Assembly (NCBI RefSeq): GCF_005503365.1
Contig: NZ_SCML01000059.1
Location: 1 to 38,685, forward strand
DNA from: Hydrogenophaga sp. 2FB
GTDB taxonomy: Bacteria > Pseudomonadota > Gammaproteobacteria > Burkholderiales > Burkholderiaceae_C
Direction: 5' to 3'
DNA: 38,685 nucleotides
Shown here: positions 23,871-31,475 of the stretch, piece by piece
Position numbering within the stretch: position 1 is the stretch's first letter
Layout: every line of letters starts with the position of its first letter
Notes under the pieces: model-generated
Told to the model about the DNA's origin: nothing
Seen by the model: the letters and a program-made list of their open reading frames with translations, nothing else
Database searches by the model: none
Translations under genes and position numbers: made by a program

Positions 23871-24866
23871 ATGACGCGCCGGCATCGCCCTTCCTTCGTT
23901 CAACGCACACTGAAAATGCTGACCCTTGGCACCCTGCTTGGCAGCGCCACGCTGGCCATGGCCCAGGGCAAGGTGTACGTGTCCAGCGAGAAGGACAACA
24001 AGCTCTATGTGTTCAGCGCGCAGGGCGAACGCCTCTCGGCCATCGACGTGTGCAAGCGCCCGCGCCACATGATGTTCAGCGCCCACCGCAGCCAGCTCTA
24101 TGTGGTGTGCGGCGACAGCAACCAGTTGGCCGTGGTGGACACCGCCAGCGGAAAAATGATCGGCACGGTTCCCTTGGGGGACAGCCCCGAGATCTTCGAC
24201 CTCAGCCCCGATGGCAAAACCGTGTACGTGTCGATCGAAGACGAGAACGTGATGGCCGCCTACGACCTGGCCACGAAGAAGGCGCTGTTCGAAGTGAAGA
24301 CCGGTGGCGAACCCGAGGGCGTGCTGGTCACGCCCGATGGCAGGTTCGCCTACGTCACGTCCGAGGTGGCCAACGTCGTGCACGTCATCGACCTGGGCCA
24401 GAGGAAGGTGGTCAAGAACATCAAGGTGGGCAAGCGACCGCGCCGCTTCGTGCTCGCGGCGAACGGCGCCGAGCTGTGGGTGACGAACGAGCTCGACGCC
24501 ACCGTGAGCGTGGTGGACACGAAGGACCACAGCGTCAAGGGCACGGTGAAGTTCGCCGTGAAGGGCATGCGCGAAGCCGACATCACCCCGGTGGGCATGA
24601 CGCTGAGCCCCGATGGCAAGACGATGTGGGTGGGCCTGGGCCGGGCCAACCATGTGGCCGAGGTGGACGTGGCCACGCGCGCCGTGGGACGCCAGGTGCT
24701 GGTGGGCAAGCGTGCCTGGGGTCTCACCATGCACCCCGATGGCAAGACGCTGTACGTGACCAACGGCCTGTCGGACGACATGACGCTGGTGGACACGGCC
24801 AGCGCCAAGGCGGTGAAAACCGTGGCCGTGGGCCGCGTGCCGCACAGCGTGCTCGTGGCGCCTTGA
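23871..24866 (+). CDS. PQQ-dependent catabolism-associated beta-propeller protein
   Basis: 331 residues. A signal peptide (MTRRHRPSFVQRTLKMLTLGTLLGSATLAMAQG) precedes a YVTN-type propeller: repeated units such as GKTVYVSIEDENVMAAYDLATKK, GRFAYVTSEVANVVHVIDL, GAELWVTNELDATVSVVDTKD and GKTLYVTNGLSDDMTLVDTA, about seven blades. It corresponds to the propeller family regularly found beside PQQ alcohol dehydrogenases and ABC components (the PedA2-like position of P. putida). A role in metal or quinone handling in the periplasm is inferred. The gene is first in the operon. Its stop overlaps the next start (TGATG). Confidence 0.88.
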   Translation: MTRRHRPSFVQRTLKMLTLGTLLGSATLAMAQGKVYVSSEKDNKLYVFSAQGERLSAIDVCKRPRHMMFSAHRSQLYVVCGDSNQLAVVDTASGKMIGTVPLGDSPEIFDLSPDGKTVYVSIEDENVMAAYDLATKKALFEVKTGGEPEGVLVTPDGRFAYVTSEVANVVHVIDLGQRKVVKNIKVGKRPRRFVLAANGAELWVTNELDATVSVVDTKDHSVKGTVKFAVKGMREADITPVGMTLSPDGKTMWVGLGRANHVAEVDVATRAVGRQVLVGKRAWGLTMHPDGKTLYVTNGLSDDMTLVDTASAKAVKTVAVGRVPHSVLVAP

Positions 24867-26053
24867 TGTCCAAGGCCCTGCTGCTGGCGCTGGTCGTTTT
24901 GCTCGGCGGCCCCGTGGCGCACGCGGCCGCGCCCGCCAGGCTCACGGTGGCTGTGGTCTCGCTGGCCGACGATCCGCGCTACGCGCCGCGCCGTATGGAG
25001 CGTGGCTATCCGGGTCACCCGCAGGGCCGCGCGGTGCAGGGCGTGCAACTGGCGCTGGACGACGCGGCGTTTGAACTCGACACCGCCGGCCTGCAGCTCG
25101 TGCTGCGCGACGTGGTGCTGCCCGACGCGGCGGCGCTGCCCAAGGCGCTCGCCGACCTCAAGGCCGCGAAGGTGCAGCACGTGGTGGCCGACCTGCCACT
25201 GGTCGAATTGCGCCAACTGGTGCAGAGCGCGCCGGCCGCGCTCGGTGGCGCGATGGTGTTCAACACCGGCCTGGACGACGACAGCCTGCGCGCGCAGGGT
25301 TGCGCCGCGCACCTGTTGCACACGCTTCCGAGCCGTCACATGGCCAGCGACGCGTTGGCGCAGTACCTGGCCGCGCGCAACTGGCGCAAGGTGTTGTTGC
25401 TGCAGGGGCCGGAGCCGGGTGATGCGCTCATGGGCGAATCCTTTCAGCGCGCGGCCAAACGTTATGGCTTGAAGACCACACAGAGCAAGCCCTTCAAGCT
25501 CAGCGGCGACCCGCGCGAGCGCGATCTGGCCAGCACCCGGTTGCTCACCGGCGAACGCGAACACGAGGTGGTGGCCGTGATGGACGCGAACGGCGAGTTC
25601 GCGCGTACGTTGCCCTACGCCACGCAATGGCCGCGGCCGGTGGTGGGCGCCAGCGGCCTGGTGGCCAGTGCCTGGCACGCGCAGTGGGAGCGCAACGGCG
25701 GGCCGCAGCTCTCGCGCCGTTTCCAGAAACTCGCGCACCGCCCCATGCAGGCCCACGACTGGGCGGCCTGGGCGGCGGGCAGGGCGGTCGCGGCGGTGCT
25801 GGTGGACGACCCCAAGGCCGGTGTGTTGCAGCAGTTGAAGAAGCTGCGCGGCGGTGCGGTCGCCATCGACGGTTTCAAAGGGCCGCGCCTGTCGTTCCGC
25901 GCGTGGGACGGGCAGTTGCGCCAGCCCGTGTTCCTGAGCCACATCGACGGCGTGGTGGGCGTGGCGCCGCTGGAAGGTGTGCTGCATCCGAAAGAAGTGC
26001 TGGACACGCTCGGCGTGGACGAAGCGGAGAGCGCATGCCAGCAACACCCTTGA
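24866..26053 (+). CDS. ABC transporter substrate-binding protein, PQQ-alcohol-dehydrogenase system
   Basis: 395 residues. The signal peptide is MSKALLLALVVLLGGPVAHA. The mature protein is a type I periplasmic-binding fold of the branched-chain amino-acid-binding style (GRAVQGVQLALDDA, VVADLPLVELRQL, AAKRYGLKTTQ, RYFQ-like MQAHDWAAWAAGRAV) as in the PQQ-alcohol-dehydrogenase-linked family. Ligand unknown; a lanthanide or metallophore has been suggested for related systems. Start overlaps the propeller stop by one base; the next gene begins inside its last codons. Confidence 0.82.
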   Translation: MSKALLLALVVLLGGPVAHAAAPARLTVAVVSLADDPRYAPRRMERGYPGHPQGRAVQGVQLALDDAAFELDTAGLQLVLRDVVLPDAAALPKALADLKAAKVQHVVADLPLVELRQLVQSAPAALGGAMVFNTGLDDDSLRAQGCAAHLLHTLPSRHMASDALAQYLAARNWRKVLLLQGPEPGDALMGESFQRAAKRYGLKTTQSKPFKLSGDPRERDLASTRLLTGEREHEVVAVMDANGEFARTLPYATQWPRPVVGASGLVASAWHAQWERNGGPQLSRRFQKLAHRPMQAHDWAAWAAGRAVAAVLVDDPKAGVLQQLKKLRGGAVAIDGFKGPRLSFRAWDGQLRQPVFLSHIDGVVGVAPLEGVLHPKEVLDTLGVDEAESACQQHP

Positions 26054-26871
26054 TGCCGGCCGCGCCGCCATTGCCGCTGCACCTGGCGCGCGCGCTGCGC
26101 GCCGTGGTTGGTCGCGAGATCGGCCGCTTCCTGCGCCAGCCCACGCGCCTGGGGTCGGCGCTGGTGCGCCCGTTGTTGTGGTTCGTGGTGTTCTCGGCCG
26201 GCTTTCACAACGTCTTCGGCGTGGCCATCATTCCGCCGTACGAGACCTACATCGAATACAAGGTCTACATGGTGCCCGGCCTGCTGGGCATGGTCGCTCT
26301 GTTCAACGGCATGCAGAGTTCGCTCTCGATGGTGGTCGACCGCGAGATGGGCGTGATGCGCCTGCTGCTCACCGCGCCGCTGCCGCGCGGCTGGTTGCTC
26401 GGTTTCAAGCTGCTGGGCGGCACCGTGCTGTCGGTGCTGCAGATGGCGGTGTTCCTGTTGATCGCCTGGGCTTTCGGTGTCGAGGTCGCGTTGAAAGACC
26501 TGCCCGGCCTGCTGGTGGCCATGGCCTGCGCCGCCACGCTGCTGGCCGCGCTGGGTCTCATGCTCTCGGTGTACGTGAAGCAACTGGAGAACTTCGCCGG
26601 CACGATGAACTTCGTGATCTTCCCGATGTTCTTCATCAGCCCCGCGCTGTACCCGCTGTGGACGCTGGAGGAGTCGGGGGCGTACGGGCTGCTCAAGCTC
26701 GCCGGGTTCAACCCTTTCACCCATGCGGTGGAGGCGATGCGTTTCGCGATGGTTGGACAGTTCAATGCCAGCGCGTGGGCGGTGGTGCTGGGCTGCACGG
26801 CGGTGTTCTTCCTGCTCGCGCTTTGGGGCTACGACCCGCAGCGCGGCTTCATCCGACAGAAAGGCGGTTGA
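26035..26871 (+). CDS. ABC-2-type permease, PQQ-alcohol-dehydrogenase system
   Basis: 278 residues with about six membrane helices (near residues 48-66, 80-95, 120-150, 158-182, 195-215, 245-265). ABC-2 motifs are present: VVDREMGVMRLLLTAPLPRGWLLGFKLLGG and FFISPALYPLWTLEESG, followed by LAGFNPFTHAVEAMRFA. Two starts are possible, both in frame: 26035 with GGAGA upstream, or 26053 in a TGATG overlap with the preceding stop. Its ATPase is encoded in the divergent operon (21905-22663). Related to permeases of PQQ alcohol dehydrogenase clusters and to PedC of P. putida. Confidence 0.85.
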   Translation: MPATPLMPAAPPLPLHLARALRAVVGREIGRFLRQPTRLGSALVRPLLWFVVFSAGFHNVFGVAIIPPYETYIEYKVYMVPGLLGMVALFNGMQSSLSMVVDREMGVMRLLLTAPLPRGWLLGFKLLGGTVLSVLQMAVFLLIAWAFGVEVALKDLPGLLVAMACAATLLAALGLMLSVYVKQLENFAGTMNFVIFPMFFISPALYPLWTLEESGAYGLLKLAGFNPFTHAVEAMRFAMVGQFNASAWAVVLGCTAVFFLLALWGYDPQRGFIRQKGG

Positions 26872-26876
26872 ACACC

Positions 26877-27659
26877 ATGCAACGCCGTGCGTTGTTGTTT
26901 GGGGGTGTGCTGGGTGTGCCTTCGCTGTGGGCCGCCCAGGACCACACCGGTGGCGACCCGCTGGGCTCCATGCAGTGGCCCACGCTGCGCCGGCAGGTCC
27001 TGGCCGATGCGCCCATGCGTTTCACCGACGCGGTGGTGGTGCGCGGCCCCGCCTTCGCGGACGATGCGATGAACGTGCCGCTGATGGTGGACGCGCGCGC
27101 ACTCGCGAACACGGGCGGCGGCGTGGCGCGCATCTTCGTGGTGGTGGACCGCAACCCCGTGCGCGAGGTGCTGGACTTCGAGCCGCTGCGCGCGCTGCCC
27201 ATGCTGGCGTTTCGCATCCGCATGGAGCAGGCCTCACCCGTGCGCGCGCTGGTGCAGACGCGCGATGGCCGCTGGCACGTGGGCGGCACCTGGGTGCAGG
27301 CGGCCGGCGGTGGTTGCACGGTGCCCGGCGCCACGCGCGCCGATGGGTCCTGGAGCCGCACGCTCAACCAGGTGCAGGCGCGCTTCTTTCCCAACGTGAT
27401 CGAGGGCAGCCGCCGTTTGCGCGTGCGCGTGATGCACCCGATGGACACCGGTCTGGTCGCGGGCATTCCGGCGTTCTACATCGAGCAACTGCAACTGGTG
27501 GACAGCGCGGGCCAACCCTGGTGGCGCCTGGCCCTGCACGAGCCGGTGTCGGAGAACCCGCTCATCACCTTCGAACTGCCGCCGCAGAACCTCGGCGGCT
27601 TTCGCCTGACCGGGCGCGACAACAACGGCAACCGCATCGACGCCGAGGTGCCCGCGTGA
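26877..27659 (+). CDS. Quinoprotein dehydrogenase-associated SoxYZ-like carrier protein
   Basis: 260 residues. A short signal (MQRRALLFGGVLGVPSLWAA) precedes a SoxY-like domain (residues about 30-150), which ends in GGGCTVPG with C147 at the position where SoxY carries its swinging-arm Cys. A SoxZ-like domain follows (about 160-255, ending NPLITFELPPQNLGGFRL). In Sox enzymes the Cys holds sulfur intermediates; in quinoprotein clusters a relay or carrier role is proposed but unproven. The Cys is internal, not C-terminal, because Y and Z are fused. Its stop overlaps the next gene by 4 bases. Confidence 0.82.
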   Translation: MQRRALLFGGVLGVPSLWAAQDHTGGDPLGSMQWPTLRRQVLADAPMRFTDAVVVRGPAFADDAMNVPLMVDARALANTGGGVARIFVVVDRNPVREVLDFEPLRALPMLAFRIRMEQASPVRALVQTRDGRWHVGGTWVQAAGGGCTVPGATRADGSWSRTLNQVQARFFPNVIEGSRRLRVRVMHPMDTGLVAGIPAFYIEQLQLVDSAGQPWWRLALHEPVSENPLITFELPPQNLGGFRLTGRDNNGNRIDAEVPA

Positions 27660-28612
27660 GGATATGGGCGCTGGCGTGGCTGGCGGCCATGTTCGCCAGC
27701 GCGGCACAGGCTCAGCCCGACATGGCGCGGCTCGACCACGACCTGCGCCCGCGCCAGATCGCCGAGCGCACCTGGGTGATCGAAGGCGCGGTGGCCGACT
27801 TCTCGCGCGCCAACGGTTGCAACATCATCAACACCGCCTTCATCGCCACCGGTGATGGCGTGGTGGTCATCAACACCGGCCCCTCGCGCGGCTACGGCGA
27901 GCAGCAGCGCCGCGCCATCGAGCGCCTCACGCGCGAGCCCGTGCGCCACGTCTTCAACCTCAACCTGCACCCCGACTATTTCTTCGGCAACCAGGCCTGG
28001 GCCGACCGCCCCCTACAAGCCTTGCGCGGCAGCATCGCGGGTATGCAGGCCGAAGGCGCGGCCTACGCCGACAACCTCTACCGCCTGTGCGGCGACTGGA
28101 TGACCGGCACCGAACCCATCCCGGCGCGCGAAGCGATCGAACCGATGACCCTGCGCATCGGTGCGCACACGCTGGAGCTGAAACGCCTGAGCGGCCACAC
28201 CGACGATGACCTGGTGCTGATCGACACGACCACCGGCGTGCTGTTCGCCGGTGGCCTGGTGTTTGCCGAGCGTGTTCCCACCACCCCGCATGCCGACCCC
28301 GCCGCATGGCTCGCCAGCCTGGACACGCTGGCGCAATGGCATGCCGCGGGTGTGGTCCGGCAGGTGGTGCCCAGCCATGGGCCCGTGCACACCGGCGAGC
28401 GGGGCTTGCAGCAGACACGCGACTGGTTGCGCTGGCTCACCACGCTCATGCACGAGAGCGCCGAACGCGGCCTGGACCTGAGCGAGTTGTTGCGCACACC
28501 CGTGCCGCCGCGCTTTGCCGGCTGGGCCGCGCAGCCCGCCGAGCTGCACCGCAGCCTCACGCAGTGGTACCCGCTCGCCGAGCAGCGGGCGCTGGAACAA
28601 CGTGCGCGCTAA
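27656..28612 (+). CDS. Quinoprotein relay system zinc metallohydrolase (metallo-beta-lactamase fold)
   Basis: 318 residues from a GTG at 27656 that overlaps the SoxYZ stop (GTGA). The signal peptide is MRIWALAWLAAMFASAAQA. The metallo-beta-lactamase fold is clear: GDGVVVINTGPSRGYG, then NLHPDYFFGN, then SGHTDDDLVLID (H181), then PSHGP (H241). The HxHxDH motif is altered: N103, H105, D107 and Y108 replace the first and third His. Either this branch binds metal differently or it has lost hydrolytic activity. Partner of the SoxYZ-like protein in quinoprotein clusters. Confidence 0.8.
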   Translation: MRIWALAWLAAMFASAAQAQPDMARLDHDLRPRQIAERTWVIEGAVADFSRANGCNIINTAFIATGDGVVVINTGPSRGYGEQQRRAIERLTREPVRHVFNLNLHPDYFFGNQAWADRPLQALRGSIAGMQAEGAAYADNLYRLCGDWMTGTEPIPAREAIEPMTLRIGAHTLELKRLSGHTDDDLVLIDTTTGVLFAGGLVFAERVPTTPHADPAAWLASLDTLAQWHAAGVVRQVVPSHGPVHTGERGLQQTRDWLRWLTTLMHESAERGLDLSELLRTPVPPRFAGWAAQPAELHRSLTQWYPLAEQRALEQRAR

Positions 28613-28637
28613 GCCTCCCAGGCCCTGTTGCAGCGGT

Positions 28638-28654
28638 TGATTCGTTTCTGAACA
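28638..28654. promoter_or_regulatory. Imperfect 17-nt repeat TGATTC-N5-TGAACA, possible activator site
   Basis: Same length and spacing as the palindrome at 23663-23679 and matching it at 9 of 12 arm positions. It lies about 85 bases upstream of the sigma-54 promoter at 28726, a typical place for an enhancer-binding protein. The right half-site is stronger. Speculative. Confidence 0.3.
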
Positions 28655-28725
28655 GTGTCACAGCCGCACCCGGTTGCGGGGGCCGCGCATGGCGCATTTC
28701 AGACCGGAAAACGCCGCAAAAACGC

Positions 28726-28740
28726 TGGCATGGATGTTGC
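28726..28740 (+). promoter_or_regulatory. Sigma-54 (-24/-12) promoter of the PQQ dehydrogenase gene
   Basis: TGGCATGGATGTTGC matches TGGCACG-N4-TTGC except for one T in place of C, with exact GG-to-GC spacing. The expected start near 28752 gives a leader of about 100 bases before the GTG at 28852. The remaining part of this 239-base gap holds no gene. Confidence 0.78.
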
Positions 28741-28851
28741 CATTTGGTGGGTGTGCAACCCCGGGGCCTGAGGGTCGGGGAGTTCACGGGCGGCCGGGCA
28801 TGGTGCTCGGTCGCAGCCATCACACATCCACGAACGAGCAGGAGACATACT

Positions 28852-30573
28852 GTGAAACGCACCCTACTGAGCCTGATGATTCTGGCCGCCACCGCGCACG
28901 TGAGTGCCCAGGGCGTGACCGACGCGATGATCACCGACGACGCGAAGACGCCCGACAACGTGCTGAGCTGGGGCCTGGGCACACAGGGCCAGCGCCACTC
29001 CACGTTGACCGGCATCAACGCGAAGTCCATCCACAAACTGGTGCCCGTGTGGTCCATGTCGTTTGGCGGCGAGAAGCAGCGCGGCCAGCAGTCGCAGCCG
29101 CTGGTGCACAACGGCAAGATGTTCGTGACCGCGTCCTACTCGCGCATCTACGCGGTGAACACCAAGACCGGCGAGAAGCTCTGGAAGTACGAGCACCGCC
29201 TGCCCGAAGGCATCATGCCGTGCTGCGACGTGATCAACCGCGGCGCCGCGCTCTACGACAACCTGGTGATCTTCGGCACGCTCGATGCACAACTCGTCGC
29301 GCTCGACCAGAACACCGGCAAGGTGGTGTGGCGCGAGAAGATCGACGACTATGCCGCCGGCTACAGCTACACCGCCGCGCCGCTGATTGCCGAAGGCCTG
29401 CTGCTGACCGGCGTGTCCGGCGGCGAGTTCGGCGTGGTCGGCCGCGTGGAAGCGCGCGACCCCAAGACCGGCAAGATGGTGTGGACGCGTCCCGTGGTCG
29501 AAGGCCACATGGGCTACAAGGACGGCAAGGAAAACGGCATCTCCGGCACCACCAACGCCACCTGGCCGGGCGAGACCTGGAAGACCGGTGGCGCGGCCAC
29601 CTGGCTCGGTGGCACCTACGACGCCAAGACCGGCCTGGCCTACTTCGGCACCGGCAACCCCGGCCCGTGGAACAGCCACGTGCGCAAGGGCGACAACCTG
29701 TACTCGGCCTCCACCGTGGCGATCGACGTGAAGACCGGCAAGATCGTCTGGCACTACCAGAGCACGCCCAACGACGGCTGGGACTACGACGGCGTGAACG
29801 AGTTCGTCACCTTCGACATGGACGGCAAGCGCATGGGCGCCAAGGCCGACCGCAACGGCTTCTTCTACGTGAACGACGCGGCCACCGGCAAGCTGGTCAA
29901 CGCGTTTCCGTTCGTGAAGAAAGTGACCTGGGCCACCGGCATCGACCTCAAGACCGGCCGCCCCAACTTCGACGACACCAACCGACCGGGCGACCCGACC
30001 GCCGCCGGTGGCGACGGCGCCAAGGGCAAGTCGGTGTTCTCCGCGCCGGGTTTCCTCGGCGGCAAGAACCAGATGCCCATGGCCTACAGCCCCAAGACCG
30101 GCCTGTTCTACGTGCCCACCAACGAATGGGGCATGGAGATCTGGAACGAGCCCATCACCTACAAGAAGGGTGCGGCCTACCTGGGCGCGGGCTTCACCAT
30201 CAAGCCGCTGTTCGACGACCACATCGGCTCGCTGCGCGCGATCGATCCCAAGACCGGCAAGGTGGCGTGGGAAGTGAAGAACAGCGCGCCGCTCTGGGGC
30301 GGTGTGCTCACCGCGGGCGACCTCGTGTTCTGGGGCACGCCCGAGGGCTACCTGAAAGCCGCCGACGCCAAGACCGGCAAGGTGGTGTGGCAGTTCCAGA
30401 CCGGCTCGGGCGTGGTCGCGCCGCCCATCACCTGGACCGAAGGTGGCGATCAGTACGTCAGCGTGGTCTCGGGTTGGGGCGGTGCCGTGCCGCTGTGGGG
30501 CGGTGAAGTGGCCAAGAAGGTCAACTTCCTCGAACAGGGCGGCTCCGTCTGGACCTTCAAGCTCATGAAGTGA
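28852..30573 (+). CDS. PQQ-dependent alcohol/methanol dehydrogenase, predicted lanthanide-type
   Basis: 573 residues from a GTG with AGGAGA 8 bases upstream. It has a signal peptide (VKRTLLSLMILAATAHVSAQG) and then an eight-bladed quinoprotein propeller, without the C-terminal haem domain of quinohaemoproteins. Active-site landmarks are complete: vicinal disulfide C124-C125 (MPCCD), E192 in SGGEFG, N269 in GTGNPGPWN, and the catalytic D311 in WDYDGVN. D313, two residues later, is the extra Asp that coordinates lanthanide in XoxF and ExaF-type enzymes, where calcium enzymes such as MxaF carry Ala. It oxidises primary alcohols in the periplasm and passes electrons to cytochrome c. SGGEFGVVGRVEA resembles ExaA/PedE/PedH-type alcohol dehydrogenases more than MxaF. 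Confidence 0.92.
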   Translation: MKRTLLSLMILAATAHVSAQGVTDAMITDDAKTPDNVLSWGLGTQGQRHSTLTGINAKSIHKLVPVWSMSFGGEKQRGQQSQPLVHNGKMFVTASYSRIYAVNTKTGEKLWKYEHRLPEGIMPCCDVINRGAALYDNLVIFGTLDAQLVALDQNTGKVVWREKIDDYAAGYSYTAAPLIAEGLLLTGVSGGEFGVVGRVEARDPKTGKMVWTRPVVEGHMGYKDGKENGISGTTNATWPGETWKTGGAATWLGGTYDAKTGLAYFGTGNPGPWNSHVRKGDNLYSASTVAIDVKTGKIVWHYQSTPNDGWDYDGVNEFVTFDMDGKRMGAKADRNGFFYVNDAATGKLVNAFPFVKKVTWATGIDLKTGRPNFDDTNRPGDPTAAGGDGAKGKSVFSAPGFLGGKNQMPMAYSPKTGLFYVPTNEWGMEIWNEPITYKKGAAYLGAGFTIKPLFDDHIGSLRAIDPKTGKVAWEVKNSAPLWGGVLTAGDLVFWGTPEGYLKAADAKTGKVVWQFQTGSGVVAPPITWTEGGDQYVSVVSGWGGAVPLWGGEVAKKVNFLEQGGSVWTFKLMK

Positions 30574-30583
30574 TGTGGTGGTT

Positions 30584-30623
30584 GGGGTGGCGTGGCCTCG
30601 GCCATGCCACCCCTTTTTCTTTT
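30584..30623 (+). terminator. Intrinsic terminator after the PQQ dehydrogenase gene
   Basis: 14-base arms (30584-30597 and 30600-30613) pair at 13 of 14 positions around a 2-base loop and are followed by TTTTTCTTTT. This is the strongest terminator in the window. It lies before the cytochrome gene, so readthrough or a separate promoter must supply that gene. Confidence 0.85.
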
Positions 30624-30653
30624 CAACGGTTCTTTCTTTTTGTGGTGTCCGCC

Positions 30654-30974
30654 ATGCGTTACCTCCCGATCCTCTCTGCCGTGCTGGCCGCCCTGGCCCA
30701 GCACGCCACCGCCGCCGACGTGGCCGCCGTGGAGCTGGCCAAGGCCAGCGGCTGCTACAGCTGCCACGCCAACGCCGACAAGGTGGTCGGCCCGGCCTTC
30801 AGCGCCATCGCCGAAAAATACGCGGGCGACAAGGACGCCGCTGCCGCGCTCGCGCAATCGATCCAGAACGGCTCCAAGGGCAAGTGGGGCCGCATCCCCA
30901 TGCCCGGCCACCCGAGCCTGAACGCGGGCGATCTCAAGATCCTGTCGACCTGGGTGCTCACGGTCAAACCCTGA
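30654..30974 (+). CDS. Small class I c-type cytochrome (c551/c8-like)
   Basis: 106 residues. The signal peptide is MRYLPILSAVLAALAQHATA. The mature cytochrome of about 86 residues has the haem site CYSCH (C34, C37, H38) and distal methionine M83 in IPMPGHP, followed by DLKILSTWVL. This is the c551/c8 fold. It is a plausible electron acceptor of the adjacent dehydrogenase. I chose the ATG at 30654 since it begins the signal peptide; an upstream in-frame start at 30570 would place the terminator hairpin inside the gene. No good Shine-Dalgarno precedes it. Confidence 0.9.
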   Translation: MRYLPILSAVLAALAQHATAADVAAVELAKASGCYSCHANADKVVGPAFSAIAEKYAGDKDAAAALAQSIQNGSKGKWGRIPMPGHPSLNAGDLKILSTWVLTVKP

Positions 30975-31015
30975 GATGGTGTGAACGGGCACGCCCAGGC
31001 AAGGAGCTTCGCACC

Positions 31016-31333
31016 ATGAACACGGAGATCCCCATGACCCATCCCCGCACGCTGCTGGGCGCCGCGCTCGCGCTGCTGTCCAGCGTGGGCGAAGCGCGGG
31101 ACAACGGCCGCGGCGACGGGCTGCGCGACCCCGCCGCGGGCCACTACCGGGCGCACGCCGAATTCAAGATGGGGCGCTATGCCCAGGCGCGCGAGGTGTG
31201 GGAAGCCCTGGCCCGAGCGGGCGATGGTGAAGCGCTGTTCAACCTGGGCACCCTGGCCGAACAAGGCCTGGGCGAGCCGCGCAACCCGGCCAAGGCCGAG
31301 GCGCTCTACAGCCGCGCCGCGCGGGCCCGCTGA
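31016..31333 (+). CDS. Secreted Sel1/TPR-repeat protein of the PQQ cluster
   Basis: 105 residues. The N-terminus (TLLGAALALLSSVGEA) looks like a signal peptide. Two Sel1/TPR-like helical hairpins follow: HYRAHAEFKMGRYAQAREVWEALARAGDGEALFNLGTLAEQGLG and PAKAEALYSRAARAR. AAGGAG at 31001-31006 supports the start. It probably serves as a small periplasmic adaptor; its position 41 bases after the cytochrome suggests the same functional unit. The partner is unknown. Confidence 0.75.
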   Translation: MNTEIPMTHPRTLLGAALALLSSVGEARDNGRGDGLRDPAAGHYRAHAEFKMGRYAQAREVWEALARAGDGEALFNLGTLAEQGLGEPRNPAKAEALYSRAARAR

Positions 31334-31365
31334 CCGCCGCTGTCGGCGTCCATCCCGCGCCATTC

Positions 31366-31380
31366 CCCTAGGGATATCCC
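31366..31380. promoter_or_regulatory. Interlocked palindromes CCCTAGGG and GGGATATCCC
   Basis: Two perfect palindromes share three bases (31366-31373 and 31371-31380), in the 142-base gap before the CoA-transferase and 26 bases upstream of its -35 box. An activator site is possible. I cannot name the regulator. Confidence 0.35.
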
Positions 31381-31405
31381 GAGGGCGCAAGCCCGCCACA
31401 ACCGG

Positions 31406-31434
31406 TTGACGCCGCTTGTTTCGCCACCTATAGT
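31406..31434 (+). promoter_or_regulatory. Near-consensus sigma-70 promoter of the CoA-transferase/AtuA cluster
   Basis: -35 TTGACG (31406-31411) and -10 TATAGT (31429-31434) with an ideal 17-base spacer. A start near 31441 leaves a leader of about 35 bases before the ATG at 31476. Confidence 0.75.
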
Positions 31435-31454
31435 CTATGAAGCTATTCATAGAC
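31433..31454. promoter_or_regulatory. Perfect 22-bp inverted repeat, probable repressor operator
   Basis: Arms GTCTATGAA and TTCATAGAC with a GCTA spacer, overlapping the last bases of the -10 box and the expected start point. GT...AC ends fit GntR-type operators, and a GntR/HutC regulator is encoded at 37356. The link is inferred. Confidence 0.7.
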
Positions 31455-31475
31455 ACAATAGAAAAAACAGGCGCG

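Noticed and set aside
31437..31475. In-frame ATG at 31437 for the CoA-transferase
   Set aside because: It lies inside the inverted repeat and before the expected transcript start; the ATG at 31476 is better placed.
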